64,000 bases of DNA from Diplolepis rosae. Lineage: Eukaryota > Arthropoda > Insecta > Hymenoptera > Diplolepididae. Numbering within the stretch: the first letter of the stretch is position 1; the number at the start of each line of letters is the position of its first letter. The stretch spans positions 2,976,001 to 3,040,000 of the forward strand of contig JAPYXD010000696.1 in NCBI GenBank assembly GCA_030998225.1, written 5' to 3'. The notes beneath the pieces are model-generated. The model made no database searches, was not told the origin of the DNA, and worked only from the letters and a program-made list of their open reading frames with translations. A program made the position numbers and the translations under genes. This document shows positions 54,301 through 64,000 of this stretch, one piece after another.

Positions 54301-54549
54301 TTAATACCAATACGTGCATTAGAAACTTTAAATGTTTTAAGACACCTGTAAATATAAATATAGATGTAACTGAATAATATGAAAATGTTTGAATAACACA
54401 ATGTTTTAATTACTGAAGTTATGTATCCTGAGAGAAAATAATAAATGGCTTCAAGCTAGGGATTGGGGAGATTTTTCAAATTCTATATGGAACCCAATGC
54501 CAATCTGGGTTGAGACTTGACTTATAGCGTACAAATTAATGGATGCTCA
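51311..54549. other. AT-rich non-coding stretch
   Basis: No convincing frame. The region 53230-53600 is strikingly pyrimidine-rich (T and C runs). Nothing else is recognised. Confidence 0.5.
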
Positions 54550-55985
54550 CCCAAGCAGAAATTAACAATCGGACCTACGTCGATTCAACGCTGGATACCA
54601 ACTTCCGACTGTCAGCGGACAGTCGAAATGATAATGATGTACTGCGTTGGTACAACACCGGTTTCCAACGTTGTACCAATACTGGTAACCAACATGTTTT
54701 CAATGCTGGCTGTCAACACTTCTAAAATGCTGGTTATATACTTTCACTATTAAATCGATGTTTTATGGGTAAAGGCGCACTCAGAAAAAAGTCTGGTTGA
54801 AACAACCAGAAATGCGGTTAATTCAATTGGAAAAAAATATTACGGAGAGCCGTACTAGTAATTCTGGTTAAAAATGTTAGAAATTCTAGTAAACACTTTT
54901 CGGTTATTTGATCTTTTATTCCAGTTGATGTAATAAAATTTTCTAGTTGATGTCACCTTAATTTTTCTAGTAGAAAATTTCTCGTCACATCAATAGTTAT
55001 ATTCCGGTAAATTTGACAAATTTAATCCATTTAAAATTTCCATATTTCTAGTTAAATTCACTAAAATTTCCCAATTGAATGCTAACATAACCTTCAAAGT
55101 AAATAATGATTTAAAGACGTGGGAATTAAAATTTTCAAAATGAAAAAATATATATCTATTTTGTTTATATTATTATTAAAAATGTACGTTTGAATACATA
55201 TAAATGTACAATCTACAAATTTCTTTACCTTTGAATTTTTCTTTCAAGTTGTCTAACTTCCACTCACTTAGCACTTTGTACATTTATTTATCCATTAATT
55301 TGAAACTTTGTAAAAATAATTCGAGACAAGACCGCGAGACATCGAAAATTCCTTTGGAGTCTACCTTGTTTTCGTTGTCACTCGTTTTTGCAAACGGCCT
55401 AATACACAATATAACTAACAGGAAACCTTGGTATTTTAACTCTTAAGGGACACAGCCCCCACCACGCCACCTTCTCACTGAGAATTTTGCTAAAATTGAA
55501 CTTTTTTCTCAATTGAAAAACCAAAAGTAGTCTATCTACGTCCGTTTTTATCATCTTTACCACTTCTCAATTTTAGAAAATAAAATTTTATTTACTTTAG
55601 ACACAAACCTGTCAAAACCTAGAATCAATAAAATTTGTTAATTTCCTAATTATCATATGCCCTTGACCGGAAATTTTTTTACGATTAGCTTTAGTTCATT
55701 TAACCGAACCTTTTTTCTTAGTGCGTACTTTAAAGAAGACTACTAGTGTTGAATCAACTTTTTACAAACACTGGTATTTTACAGTCGACTACCAGGGCTG
55801 AATGGACACTGGATAGACCTCGTACATCCACTGTCGGAAAACTAATTTTTCTACAATCAGAATAAGGCTGGGGTAATTGCTTCCCAACATTGTACCAATG
55901 TTGGTAATCAACAGTCGATCTCCTACGTTGGACCATCATTTAACCGATCGTCATAGTGACCAGAGTGTCATGATTTCTGCTTGGG
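54550..55985. mobile_element. MITE with CCCAAGCAGAAAT ends, containing a second element
   Basis: The perfect 13-base inverted ends lie at 54550-54562 and 55973-55985. The outer arms carry many ACGTTGTACCAA / TTGGTA-type imperfect palindromes, similar in both arms. The middle (about 54780-55725) begins CGCACTCAGAAAAAAGTCTG and ends TTTTTTCTTAGTGCG, suggesting another element inserted. Part of that middle (about 55505-55620) matches the foldback arm at 1360-1455 (CCAAAAGTAGTCTATCTACG). Confidence 0.65.
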
Positions 55986-56303
55986 CAGTTACTGCACCCG
56001 GTTTGTGCCCACTTGGACTTTAGGCTCATTTAACTAGAGTTACTCAGTACATTATTAAAAATTATGCTTTTATATTATTTTTATGAAGTTTTCACAAACA
56101 TCAAAACAATAGATGTTATCCACAAAAAAATTATTTAAGCAAATTAAATTTCAAAGATTTATACCCCAAGGACTTATTTACTTTTCTATGCAAAAATCGA
56201 CTTTTATAACGAGTAAAATATATAATTTCTTCAATAAAGGTATTTTTCTGTCGCGAGCACATTCTCATTACTCACAGGTTTGAACTCTCCCTAAGTATAA
56301 TGG
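55986..56303. other. Non-coding stretch
   Basis: AT-rich; no feature recognised apart from the TA target of the next mariner. Confidence 0.5.
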
Positions 56304-56305
56304 TA

Positions 56306-57586
56306 TTGGGTTGGCAACAAAGTCATTTCGTTCTTCTGTATGATTTTCAAAGCAAGTTTATTAATAGAAATAACAAAAATTAATCAATCATGTATTAACC
56401 ATTTTGTTCGATGACCTTTTTCCATCTTACAGTCAGCTTCATAATTCCGCTTTCGTAGAAAGTTTGGTTCTTAGAGGCAAAAAACTGAATCAACTCATTT
56501 TAGGCAGCCTCATTTGAATAGAATGTTTATTCATTCAAATGGTTTTGAAGTGAACGGAATGAATGATAATCGGATGGTGCAGTGTCAGGACTATACGGTG
56601 GACGAAGCATCACTTCCCAGCCTAAGTCCAATAATTTTTTTGCGAGTGACTAAATATGTATGTGGTCTGGCGTTATTTTTATGAAAAATGACGCCTTTAC
56701 GAGTTGCGAGTTCTAGCCGCTTTTCATTGATTTTTTTGTCCAATCCCATTAGCTGGTGACAGTAGACATTTGAATTGATATTTTGGTTCCTTGGGAGCAA
56801 CTTAGAATAAACAATACCTTTGAAATCCCACCAAACACTCAGAATAACCTTCTTTTGATGACTATCGACTTCTGATATCGATTGTGCAGGGTCATCTCGC
56901 TGCTCCATGATCTTCTTTGCACGTCATTATCGTAAAAAATTCATTTTTCATCGCCCGTTATGATTCACTCTAAAAATGAATCGGTTTCGTTACGTTTCAG
57001 CAGTGAATTGCAAATGGAAATTCGTTTGGTGAGTTGAATTTCGTTCAATTTGTGAAGAACCCAAATATCTAGCTCATTAACGTAACCAAGTTGTTTTAGA
57101 TGTCTTTCAACGCATGTATGTGATATGTTAAGCTTCTCTACGATCTCTCGTGTTTTACTACGCCGGTTATTCTCTGTTATTACTTTTACTCTGTCGTCGT
57201 CAAGCTCAGGTGGGCGTCCAGAGCGTGGTGCATCTTCGAGGTAAAAATCTCCAGAAAGAAAACGAACAAACCATTTCTGGCACTGGCGTTCTGTTAATGA
57301 TTCTTCACCATAAACATCATACAACTTTTTCCGAGGTTGCACTGCGTTTTTACCTTTTCAGAAGTATTAAGTAAAATGTGACGAAAATGTCCGTCCGCTA
57401 TCTCAATTTCAAATCAAGGCAAAACAATAAATAAACAACAAAATTTGAAACTTTTTTTACTGAATAATCTATGAAACGTCAGCTGTCAAATACCTCACAT
57501 GGTCTGAAGTTTGCAATGGAGAAGAACGACCTCGAACGGATAAAATCATTTAGCGGTAAAAAGCGAAATGACTGTTATCAACCCAA
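56306..57586 (-). mobile_element. Mariner lineage C, full-length size
   Basis: Inverted ends TTGGGTTGGCAACAAAGTCA and, on the other strand, TTGGGTTGATAACAGTCATT lie between TA duplications (56304-56305, 57587-57588). At 1281 bp it has the normal mariner length and no insertion. Confidence 0.92.
56430..57360 (-). pseudogene. Mariner transposase (lineage C), frameshifted, catalytic Asp changed
   Basis: From about 57342: KKLYDVYGEESLTERQCQKW (HTH 1), GDFYLEDAPRSGRPPELDDD, KTREIVEKLNISHTCVERHL (HTH 2). A frameshift near 56960 disturbs the first catalytic Asp region. The next frame (56908-56591) has KKVILSVWWDFKGIVYSKLL and GVIFHKNNARPHTYL, where the second catalytic Asp (normally HDNARPH or HQDNARPH) is Asn. 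A third-Asp region is readable near 56580 in another frame. It is inactive by frameshift and by the Asp to Asn change. Confidence 0.88.
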
Positions 57587-57794
57587 TACAAAGTACCTAT
57601 ACGTTCCGCTCGATTTTGCGACCTTCAAAGGCCTTCAAGTTTATTTTTCAATATTTATCACCATAACCCGAGTCAAATTTTTATATTATTGGTGTGAACT
57701 CCATTTCCTCACAGTTACTTCGCCTTTGAGGAAAATAAGGCCTTTCATTCACAATAGTATTTTTTAACATTAAAACGAAAAATAAACAACTTAA

Positions 57795-58075
57795 CAATAG
57801 TATATTACATTACAAGGGGCGAAACAGAGCGATTGCATGAGTGTGAAGTTTGCTCTGCCCGAGTGAAACGAGGGCTGCAATCACACGAAATGCTTTCGCT
57901 GTGTTTTGTTTCGAGTAATGTATACTATTTTTCATAGCAACTCTTTTGAGAAGCTGATTGGCTGTAACTGTGGAGCGGGTTGAAACAGCGACTTTCAACC
58001 CTAGGGTTGAAAATCATTGTTTCAACCCGCTCTACAGGTACCGAAAATTGGATTTTCAAAGAAGGCGCTATGAAA
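57795..58075 (+). repeat. Structured repeat 'C', copy 2
   Basis: It begins ATTACAAGGGGCGAAACAGA and contains GAGTGTGAAGTTTGCTCTGC, GCTGTGTTTTGTTTCGAGTA, a perfect inverted pair around TTTCAACCCTAGGGTTGAAA, and GTTTCAACCCGCTCTACAGG. It pairs with GCGGGTTGAAAC upstream to form a larger hairpin. Matches 48641-48836. Confidence 0.7.
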
Positions 58076-58294
58076 AAAATCTGTACATATAAATTTATAG
58101 AACTCATTCAAGCAAACAATTTTACATTTTAACGTTTTTTTTCGTATCATATATTTTGATAAAACAATGGATTTTTTTATTTCCAATAGAATTTTTTATT
58201 AAAACGAAAGAAGACACATTAATAAAAAAATTTCAATTCAATTAAAATTTTCAATTTCCAATAGTATTATTTAAAATTGAAATGAAACACACAA
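58076..58294. other. AT-rich non-coding stretch
   Basis: No feature recognised. Confidence 0.5.
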
Positions 58295-58295
58295 G

Positions 58296-59000
58296 GTGCG
58301 TTCCAAAATAAACAAGACTTTCTCAAAATAGCTATTTATAGTGGCGCTATCTTCTGATGGGAATAGGATTTGGAAAGGTACATCCTTCACTGACGTTCTG
58401 TTAAAATTTCATGACCAACGGACAATTAGAAGCCGAGTTATTGCTTTATAAGGGACAGTGTGTTTATAGCATCGGTCGAAAAATGAACTTCGGACAAAGA
58501 GCGAATATTAAGTTTTGTTTGAAACTTGGTAAAACTTTTACTGAAAGGTTTGAATTAATGAAACAAGTGTATGGTGACAATTTTTTATTCCGTACCAGAG
58601 TCCATGAGTGATTTAAACGATTCAAAGAAGGTCGTGAAGACATCAAGGACGACGAACATCCCGGTCAGGAAAGTTTCGTGATTACACCAAGTAATATTGA
58701 AATTGTGCGTGAATTTATAAAAAATGAGCCAAAATCTTCTTTGCGACACATGGCAATGGAATTCAACATGTCAAAAGATTCAATTCATCGCATTTTGACC
58801 GAAAATTCGCCGTGTGAGGCCGCAATACCGTGAAAATGGCAGTTGGCGCCTTTTGCACGATAATGCGCCGGCCCATCGTTCAACGCTTATCAATGATTTT
58901 TTTACCAAAAATCACATTTGATCCGTCAACCACTCACCGTATTCGCCTGATATGGCTCCCTGTGACTTCTACCTATTCGGAAAATTGCCACCCATTCGTT
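58296..59000 (+). pseudogene. Mariner transposase relic (lineage D), middle deleted
   Basis: Reads FGQRANIKFCLKLGKTFTER, FELMKQVYGDN, VHEWFKRFKEGREDIKDDEH (across a stop at 58609-58611), then ASLRHMAMEFNMSKDSIHRI-like sequence. About 150 residues including the first catalytic Asp are deleted after the HTH region. The C-terminal piece has LLHDNAPAHRSTLINDFF (second Asp), a stop, and HSPYSPDMAPCDFYLF (third Asp) in shifting frames. It differs clearly from lineages A-C and E. Terminal repeats were not established. Confidence 0.85.
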
Positions 59001-59074
59001 GCAACCCCTCGACGTGTCCTTTTTTCATCCTCTAAAAGTGTGATGAAGAAAAAAGATCAACAAATGCAGAGTAG

Positions 59075-59228
59075 AGAATGGATTCGTCTTTTGAAAAAGA
59101 AAAATTTGCTCCTCTTCCCAAAAAGGCAGTCGACGAACTTACAGTACCTAAAATCGTGAAAAATGGATTTGCGATTTGTGGACTGAGTCCGTTTTCTTCA
59201 GAATCTTTCGATTATAACGCTGTATTGG
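59075..59228 (+). pseudogene. Tigger/pogo-type (DDE_1) transposase, first C-terminal part
   Basis: The frame reads MDSSFEKEKFAPLPKKAVDE, VPKIVKNGFAICGLSPFSSE and SFDYNAVL. The motif F-APL-K-A followed by a G-F--CGL-PF block and a Y is the region just after the DDE catalytic core in Tigger and jerky-like transposases. The frame runs into antisense mariner sequence at 59229, so the rest of the gene lies beyond the mariner and LINE insert (see 61985-62925). Confidence 0.7.
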
Positions 59229-61330
59229 GAACTTCTGGTCTATTATCGGCAAAAACCCGAACCAAATGCAATTTTACAAGTTCATCATCATTGAAAGTTT
59301 TACCATTCAAGGAGTTATGCAATGATCGAAATAAATAGTAATCTAAAGGTGCCAGGTCACTGCTACATGGTGGATGTAATATTACTCCCCAACCAAGCCT
59401 TAATAATTTTTGACAAGTGGCTAAAGATGTGTGTGGTGTAGCGCTGTCAAGGTGAAAAATTACAACTTTATGATTGACCTATTATGGCCGTTTTTATTTT
59501 ACCGCTGCGATCCATTTGTTCAGCTGAAAACAGTAGACATCCGGATTACTCGCCCCGTTTCCAACCCCACCAAACAGACAGCATTATCTTTTCTTGATAC
59601 AATTAAGCTTTTGAAGTTGTTTATGGTGGTTCATCACGTTGGGACCATGATCGTTTTCAAGCGACTTTATTCTAAACAATCCATTTTTCATCACCAGTGA
59701 TGATTTTTTTCAAAAAAGATCATATTCATTGCGTTTAAGAAGCAAATCACAAGCGCTTAAGCGTTTTGTTGAAAGAATTTCTTTTAATTCACGTGGAATC
59801 CAAATATCAAGTTTTTTAACTAGTCCAAGACGTTGTATATGATGGTCAATTGTTCAATTTGGAATTTTTCACATTTCTTCTATCTCTCGCACAGGTACAT
59901 GACGATCCGATTTGATTATGGCTTTGATTTGGTCATTATTAACTTCATTTAGCTGACCTGAATGTTACTCATTTTTGAGTGAAAAATCCCCAGAACGGAA
60001 TTTATCAAACCAATTTCGACACTGTCTATCTTTTAAGGGGTTTTATACGCTGTAGTCCAAGAAAATTGGAACATTTTTGTGGTTTTTTTAGGCAATCTTC
60101 AACGGTTTATTCAACGTAAACAAATCCGGTTTGAATAGTACATATTCTAATGAAAAAATGTGGTGGATATGATGCCAACAACTTAGCTGCAACAAAAAAG
60201 GCAACGAATTTATTATAGCACCGTGTGTTTGAACAAAAGTTCTCGGAAAACATCACTTTTTTTGTAACGGAAATCAACACGCAACAAAAAAATCGGTTTT
60301 TATGGTTTTCAAAATTTATTTAAAAGAAAAATTATTGTTGTAGCAATAACCTGCATATGAAAAATGATCGTTCAAGTAAACCGGGTTGTGATAAGGAAGA
60401 ATTAAAAAAAAATTAGATAAATCGGTCAAGTAGTTTTTGAGAAATCGTGTTCACCGCAAAGGCACTTTTTGAAAAACACCATTCTGAGATATTCACGTTT
60501 GAAGTTTTGAGTATGCATAATTTGTTAAGGTTGAATGTAAGTCTCATCCCCGTACAAATAGTAGAATCCCGTGGGGCGCCGTCAAGTTATGCGGTTTTGA
60601 AAAAATTTCATGGGCTCGCATGGTTAAAATTTTAGTGCGCTACTGGCTTAGAATTCGTAGTATATGTGTATACGTATAGTTACCAATGCTATGCCAGAGA
60701 ATAGCTGGATGTCAAAGGTTATTGTTATAAGTTAAAAAAATGTCAGGTCAAGTGAGATGTAAAGGAAGATTTATAAAGAACAAAACTTTAGACTATGAAG
60801 TGCGTCGAAATTCGGAACTGGTTGAAGCGAGGAAAAGAAAATATTCTGTCGGCAATTTCACGTATGCTTCCAAGCTGGTTTTGTGTGTGTGTTTGTGTGT
60901 CGAGACCTACAGCAGACAAGCTGAAGAAAGGGAACAGTGTTGCCGGGTCGCGATACTGTTACGTTTATCTGTTTGAAAGTGACTGAAATTTAAATGTTCT
61001 AAATTAGATTATCTATAAATCTGCACGGTAGAGAGATTTTATGTTTTTTTTCAAAAATTTATATTTTCAAGCAGCACAAATACCGACATTTTTTAAATTT
61101 CTCTACCAGAGCGTTTAATTACTACAAATTGAACATAAACATTCGAAAGTATGTTCATTGAAAAGAAGTCATAAAATTTTTCGATTTTTTAACTCACCAC
61201 AACGTATATAACCCCTTAAGACTTCCTCGCCATACACATCACGTAACTTTTTAGCAGCCTGTGCTGTGTTCTTTCCTATACGGAAATAAAACAGCAAAAT
61301 ATGATGAAAATGCTCGTTTTTACACTCCAT
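59229..61330 (-). pseudogene. Mariner transposase (lineage A2), split by insertion
   Basis: From Met 61330: MECKNEHFHHILLFYFRIGK, NTAQAAKKLRDVYGEEV (HTH 1), interrupted by 60037-61215, then KDRQCRNWFDKFRSGDFSLK and EVNNDQIKAIIKSDRHVPV (second HTH side), the first Asp region in reverse around 59690 (ITGDEKWIV-like), and the HLD-A-PHT second-Asp region near 59445, followed by CSSDLAP-type sequence near 59380. The frames are repeatedly broken. Longer open frames here on the plus strand are antisense to this gene and not annotated. Confidence 0.82.
60037..61215. mobile_element. TTAA-flanked (piggyBac-type) non-autonomous element, 1.18 kb
   Basis: The ends GGGGTTTTATACGCTGTAG and, inverted, GGGGTTATATACGTTGTGG have TTAA directly outside (60033-60036 and 61216-61219). 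Excising it with one TTAA restores mariner homology (GAAGTC-TTAA-AAGATAG on the minus strand). No transposase frame inside. Confidence 0.9.
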
Positions 61331-61488
61331 CTTAAAGTTGATGCCAAACTAACAACTGTAAACAATATCACGGGCAGTTGATTTTTAAGACAAGCTAAGA
61401 GTAACAGCTAACAAATGCAAGAAGAAAAAAATCATGACATTAAAAAAAGGCATTTAAAAAGATTGTCATAGACATCTGTATGTGAAAT

Positions 61489-61975
61489 CTCTTCATGCAG
61501 ACTGCCAGGGAGAGGGGGGTCAATGTACTGCTCATAAGCGAGCAGTACAAATGGTCCGACACTCTGCTTGGTATCAGGATGCATCAAGGAGGGCCGGGAT
61601 CCTTGTTTGTAGCCCTGATTGGAAAGTCGGGGATTTTATGGAGTCCGACGCGAGGTTCGTTTAGGTGGAGGTGGCGGGTGTGCGTTTGTACTGTCTCGCT
61701 CAACGACCCTTTCGAGGTCTTTGAGACCCAGATTCTCCTCCTTGAGGAAAGTCTTAGGGAGGCTGTCGGGCGAACCCTCTTAGGGGGTGACTTCAATAGT
61801 AAGTCGCCCGAGTGGGGAAAAGCCCGTCTAGATAGGAGGGAAATTCTGGTCAGCGCAATGGTCGCTAGAAATGACCTGATCGTTTTAAATCAGGTATTGG
61901 TATTGGTTCGAGAGAGGGGGATTTTTTGGTTTTAACTGGTATGCCTAGCTTCGTCCTAGGAGAGTCCTGTACTTC
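61489..61975 (+). pseudogene. R1-clade non-LTR endonuclease (APE-type) relic
   Basis: The frame reads MQTARERGVNVLLISEQYKW, then VSLNDPFEVFETQILLLEES and TLLGGDFNSKSPEWGKARLD, followed by LVSAMVARNDLIVLNQV. ISEQY and GGDFN are conserved blocks of AP-endonuclease domains of R1-type elements, which nick the target site. The start and the last third, including the SDH motif, are missing; frame changes occur near 61930. It is a third fragment of the R1 clade beside ORF1 and RT relics. Confidence 0.8.
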
Positions 61976-61984
61976 GTCTATAAA

Positions 61985-62925
61985 AGATTACGCCATTTTT
62001 CCTCCTCACCAAAAATATAACCTGCAATATTTTGAAGAAACTATACTCGACAGCTCGATACTTGCGGAGTTTCGAAATGATGTCATCAGTGATCCAAAAA
62101 AGTACGAGATGTTCAAAGCTTGACAGAAAATGAAACACTTTTTGGATATTTCCATTGCATATTTGTCATTATTCCTCATAAATGCATTATCAATTATTCA
62201 ATTTTGGGTCCATTTGTTGAAAAAATGTTTGGACTAGTCATACAGTCATTATTTGAATGTGAATATTCACAAATTTATTATTTTTCCTTTCTTGATGTGC
62301 AAGGGAAACGGTACTCGAAAAAAAACCGAAGTGGAAATTGAAATAGAAGCCCAGGATTCTGCTGCGATGGAATTGCAAGGAGATTTGAACAATGGAATAA
62401 TTTATATCATGCATGACGACGCTTCCGCAGTTAATTATTAATATTCCTGAACAAAACGAAGTCCTTGGAAATTCCCAAAGAAACCTCGAAGAGTTTGGTT
62501 CACCTTCCTCTGATTTAATCGATTCTAAGAAAATCCAAGTTACGAATGAAGAAACTTTTAATCTTCCCAATAGTAAACAAAGTTTTCCAAAATTTGTTTT
62601 CAATATTTTGATGATTTTTTATGAATAATACTTTTTTCATCGATAATATAAAAGATAGATAGATAGATAGATCAAAATAGAAATTTTTACAAATAATAAC
62701 GAAGAACACGGATTAGACGGCATCCCTTCTCCTTTTAAGAAGAATTACTACTGGCCTGAAGAAGTCAAAATCAAGTCAAAATCAAGTAAAAAAAAAAAAC
62801 GAAAAGAAAAGGTACCGAGCGTTGCAACATCGGAAGAGTGGAATCTCTATTCAAATAACAAATGTATCGAGAAGAATTGAGAAAAAACAAAAAAGAAACG
62901 ACAAAAAAGAGGCGTAAAAAAGGGA
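61985..62925 (+). pseudogene. Tigger/pogo-type transposase, last C-terminal part
   Basis: Following the insert, a frame reads YFEETILDSSILAEFRNDVI then PKKYEMFKA, ending at 62121-62123 and matching the Tigger pattern of an acidic stretch followed by a W/F-K motif. After a non-coding-looking gap (about 62120-62300), an acidic low-complexity frame leads to DGIPSPFKKNYYWPEEV, a KKKKRKEK basic run and VPSVATSEEWN (62712-62860), typical of Tigger and jerky-like C-termini. Several stops. Together with 59075-59228 it looks like one gene split by younger inserts. Confidence 0.6.
62655..62672. repeat. (GATA)n microsatellite
   Basis: About four to five AGAT units. Confidence 0.9.
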
Positions 62926-63089
62926 AATAATTATAATTATTTATAATCTTCATAAAACATTTTAATATGACAAAACATTTTATTTTTCTTCAATCAAATT
63001 AAATAATCCGCGAAGCCTTTCCTCAGCCTCGCAACGACTGGTACATTTACCCTATTTGTTCAATTTTTTCTTCATGATCTAAAATAATA

Positions 63090-64000
63090 TTGAGTTGTTC
63101 CAGAAGTAATTGCCAATTTCACATATAGATGTCTTTGACCATATTTTTGAATGGTTTGTTTCAATGTCATGATTTTCCATCTGGGATTTGTTAGCTGTTC
63201 ACACTTTGCTTGCTTTACAAAAAAATTGTGCCTAATTTCGTTCAAAATTGTTAGTTTGGCATCAACCTTGGGATGGAGTGTAAAGACAAGCATTTTCGTC
63301 ATATCTTGCTTTTTTATTTCCGTAAAGGAAAGAACGCAGCACAGGCTGCTAAAACGTTACGTGATGTGTATGGAGAGAAAGCCTTTAAAGACAGACAGTG
63401 TCAAAATTGGTTTGATAAATTCAGTTCTGGGGATGAGCAACGTTCAGGTCGGCCAAATGAAGTGGATACTGACCAAATCAAAGCCATAATCAAATCGAGT
63501 CGTCATGTAACTGTGCGAGTTTGAAGAAATTTGAATTTGAAGAAATGTTAAAAATGTCAAAATCAACATTCGACCGTCATATACAACGTCTTGGACTCGT
63601 TAAAAAACTTGATATTTGGATTCCACATGAATTGAAAGAAATTCATTTAACAAAACTCATCAACGTTTGTGATCTGCATCTTTAACGCAATGAATTCGAT
63701 CCTTTCTTGAAAAACATTATCACTGGTGATAAAAAGTAGATTGTTTACAATAACGTCGTTCGAAAACGATCATGGTCCAAGCATGATGAACCACCACAAA
63801 CGACATCGAAAGCTAAATTGCATCAAAAAAGAGTATGCTGTCTGTTTGGTAGGATTGGAAAGGTGTGGTATTCTTTGAGCTGCTTCCAAGGAAACAAACG
63901 ATTAACTCGGATGTCTACTGTCATCATCTGAACAATTTGAACGCAGCGTTTAATGAAAAACGGCCAGAATTGGTCAATCGTGAAGGTGTAATTTTTCACC
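63090..64000 (+). mobile_element. Mariner lineage A, copy 3 (runs off the window)
   Basis: TA (63088-63089) then TTGAGTTGTTCCAGAAGTAA, the lineage A terminus. The leader and transposase follow up to the window edge, so the right end is not visible. Confidence 0.9.
63273..64000 (+). pseudogene. Mariner transposase (lineage A3), frameshifted, incomplete at the edge
   Basis: MECKDKHFRHILLFYFRKGK, NAAQAAKTLRDVYGEKAFKD, QNWFDKFSSGDEQRSGRPNE and DTDQIKAIIKSSRHVTV, then stop at 63522-63524 caused by a small disruption (GAGTTTGAAG). The coding continues with MSKSTFDRHIQRLGLVKKLD, IWIPHELKEIHL, a stop in DLHL, an ITGD first-Asp region where the usual Glu codon is AAA (ITGDKK), and LNNLNAAFNEKRPELVNREG near the edge. 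Note that copies A1 to A3 share the start MECK. Confidence 0.88.

Larger units (their letters stand above)
59229..61488 (-). mobile_element. Mariner lineage A, copy 2, interrupted by a TTAA element
   Basis: Minus strand. Alignable with copies A1 and A3 from the C-terminal coding region (homology begins at 59229) to the 5' leader, ending near 61488 without its terminal repeat. The transposase starts at 61330. The TTAA element at 60037-61215 splits the coding region exactly at a TTAA. It is inserted in the Tigger-like gene. Confidence 0.85.

Noticed and set aside
51252..55724. A single 4.5-kb transposon bounded by the two CACT--GAAAAAAGG ends
   Set aside because: The inverted ends match, but no target duplication or transposase was found, and the right end lies inside another MITE; left as an open possibility only.
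59431..59700. Plus-strand frame of 89 codons
   Set aside because: It is the antisense of mariner A2 transposase (the reverse strand carries the catalytic-region motifs).
60740..60986. Two overlapping plus-strand frames of about 60-80 codons
   Set aside because: They lie in the non-coding interior of a TTAA element and have no domain.

Overview
This window looks like a piece of an arthropod, almost certainly insect, genome: it is AT-rich, has very few long open frames, and is built almost entirely from nested, mostly dead transposable elements. The classes present are mariner-family DNA transposons (five distinguishable lineages), a RAG1-like Transib element, a Tigger/pogo-type transposase relic, Ty3/gypsy LTR retrotransposons, R1-clade non-LTR retrotransposon fragments, a Penelope-like element with a GIY-YIG endonuclease, several TTAA-flanked (piggyBac-type) non-autonomous elements, large foldback elements and TA-flanked MITEs. 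No tRNA, rRNA or convincing host protein gene is visible; the only candidates for non-TE coding sequence are a short THAP-like frame (50.7-50.9 kb) and two unrecognised small frames near 12.2-12.5 kb. I cannot name the species.

Layout. 0-9.3 kb is a nest: an interspersed repeat (1-383), a mariner (395-2800) split by a 1.7-kb foldback (777-2496), then a decayed Ty3/gypsy copy (2801-7525) interrupted by a TTAA element (3465-4366) and by a second mariner lineage (4421-6266) that itself carries another copy of the first interspersed repeat (5498-6088); an R1-clade reverse transcriptase/RNase H relic follows (7.5-9.26 kb). 10.1-11.9 kb is a large inverted repeat. 13.17-13.69 kb is the 5' end of a Penelope-like element. 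13991-18586 is a whole Transib-like element: inverted termini beginning with the RSS-heptamer sequence CACAGTG, a broken RAG1-like transposase, a nested mariner and a block of hairpins. 18.6-23.8 kb holds two R1-clade ORF1 fragments around a mariner (20080-21133).

24157-36815 is a relatively young Ty3/gypsy insertion: two 1.31-kb LTRs that differ at only about a dozen places, TAAC target duplications, a tRNA-Gly-type primer site and a polypurine tract. Its gag start region is inverted, gag and pol carry stops and frameshifts, the integrase catalytic core is deleted, and an extra 3' frame encodes a third CCHC zinc knuckle. It can only have moved with proteins supplied in trans, or it decayed after insertion.

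36.8-45.8 kb is AT-rich non-coding DNA with MITEs and foldbacks, including one element that carries two different TTAA inserts sharing a single TTAA. 45.84-48.36 kb is a Penelope-like element on the minus strand. 48.4-56 kb holds small MITEs, including one built of 21-bp GATC-rich repeats. 56.3-64 kb is mariner-rich: a full-length-size copy (56306-57586), a deleted copy (58.4-59.0 kb), a Tigger-like transposase (59.08-62.9 kb) interrupted by another mariner (59229-61488), which is in turn interrupted by a TTAA element (60037-61215), plus an R1-type endonuclease relic, and a mariner running off the right edge.
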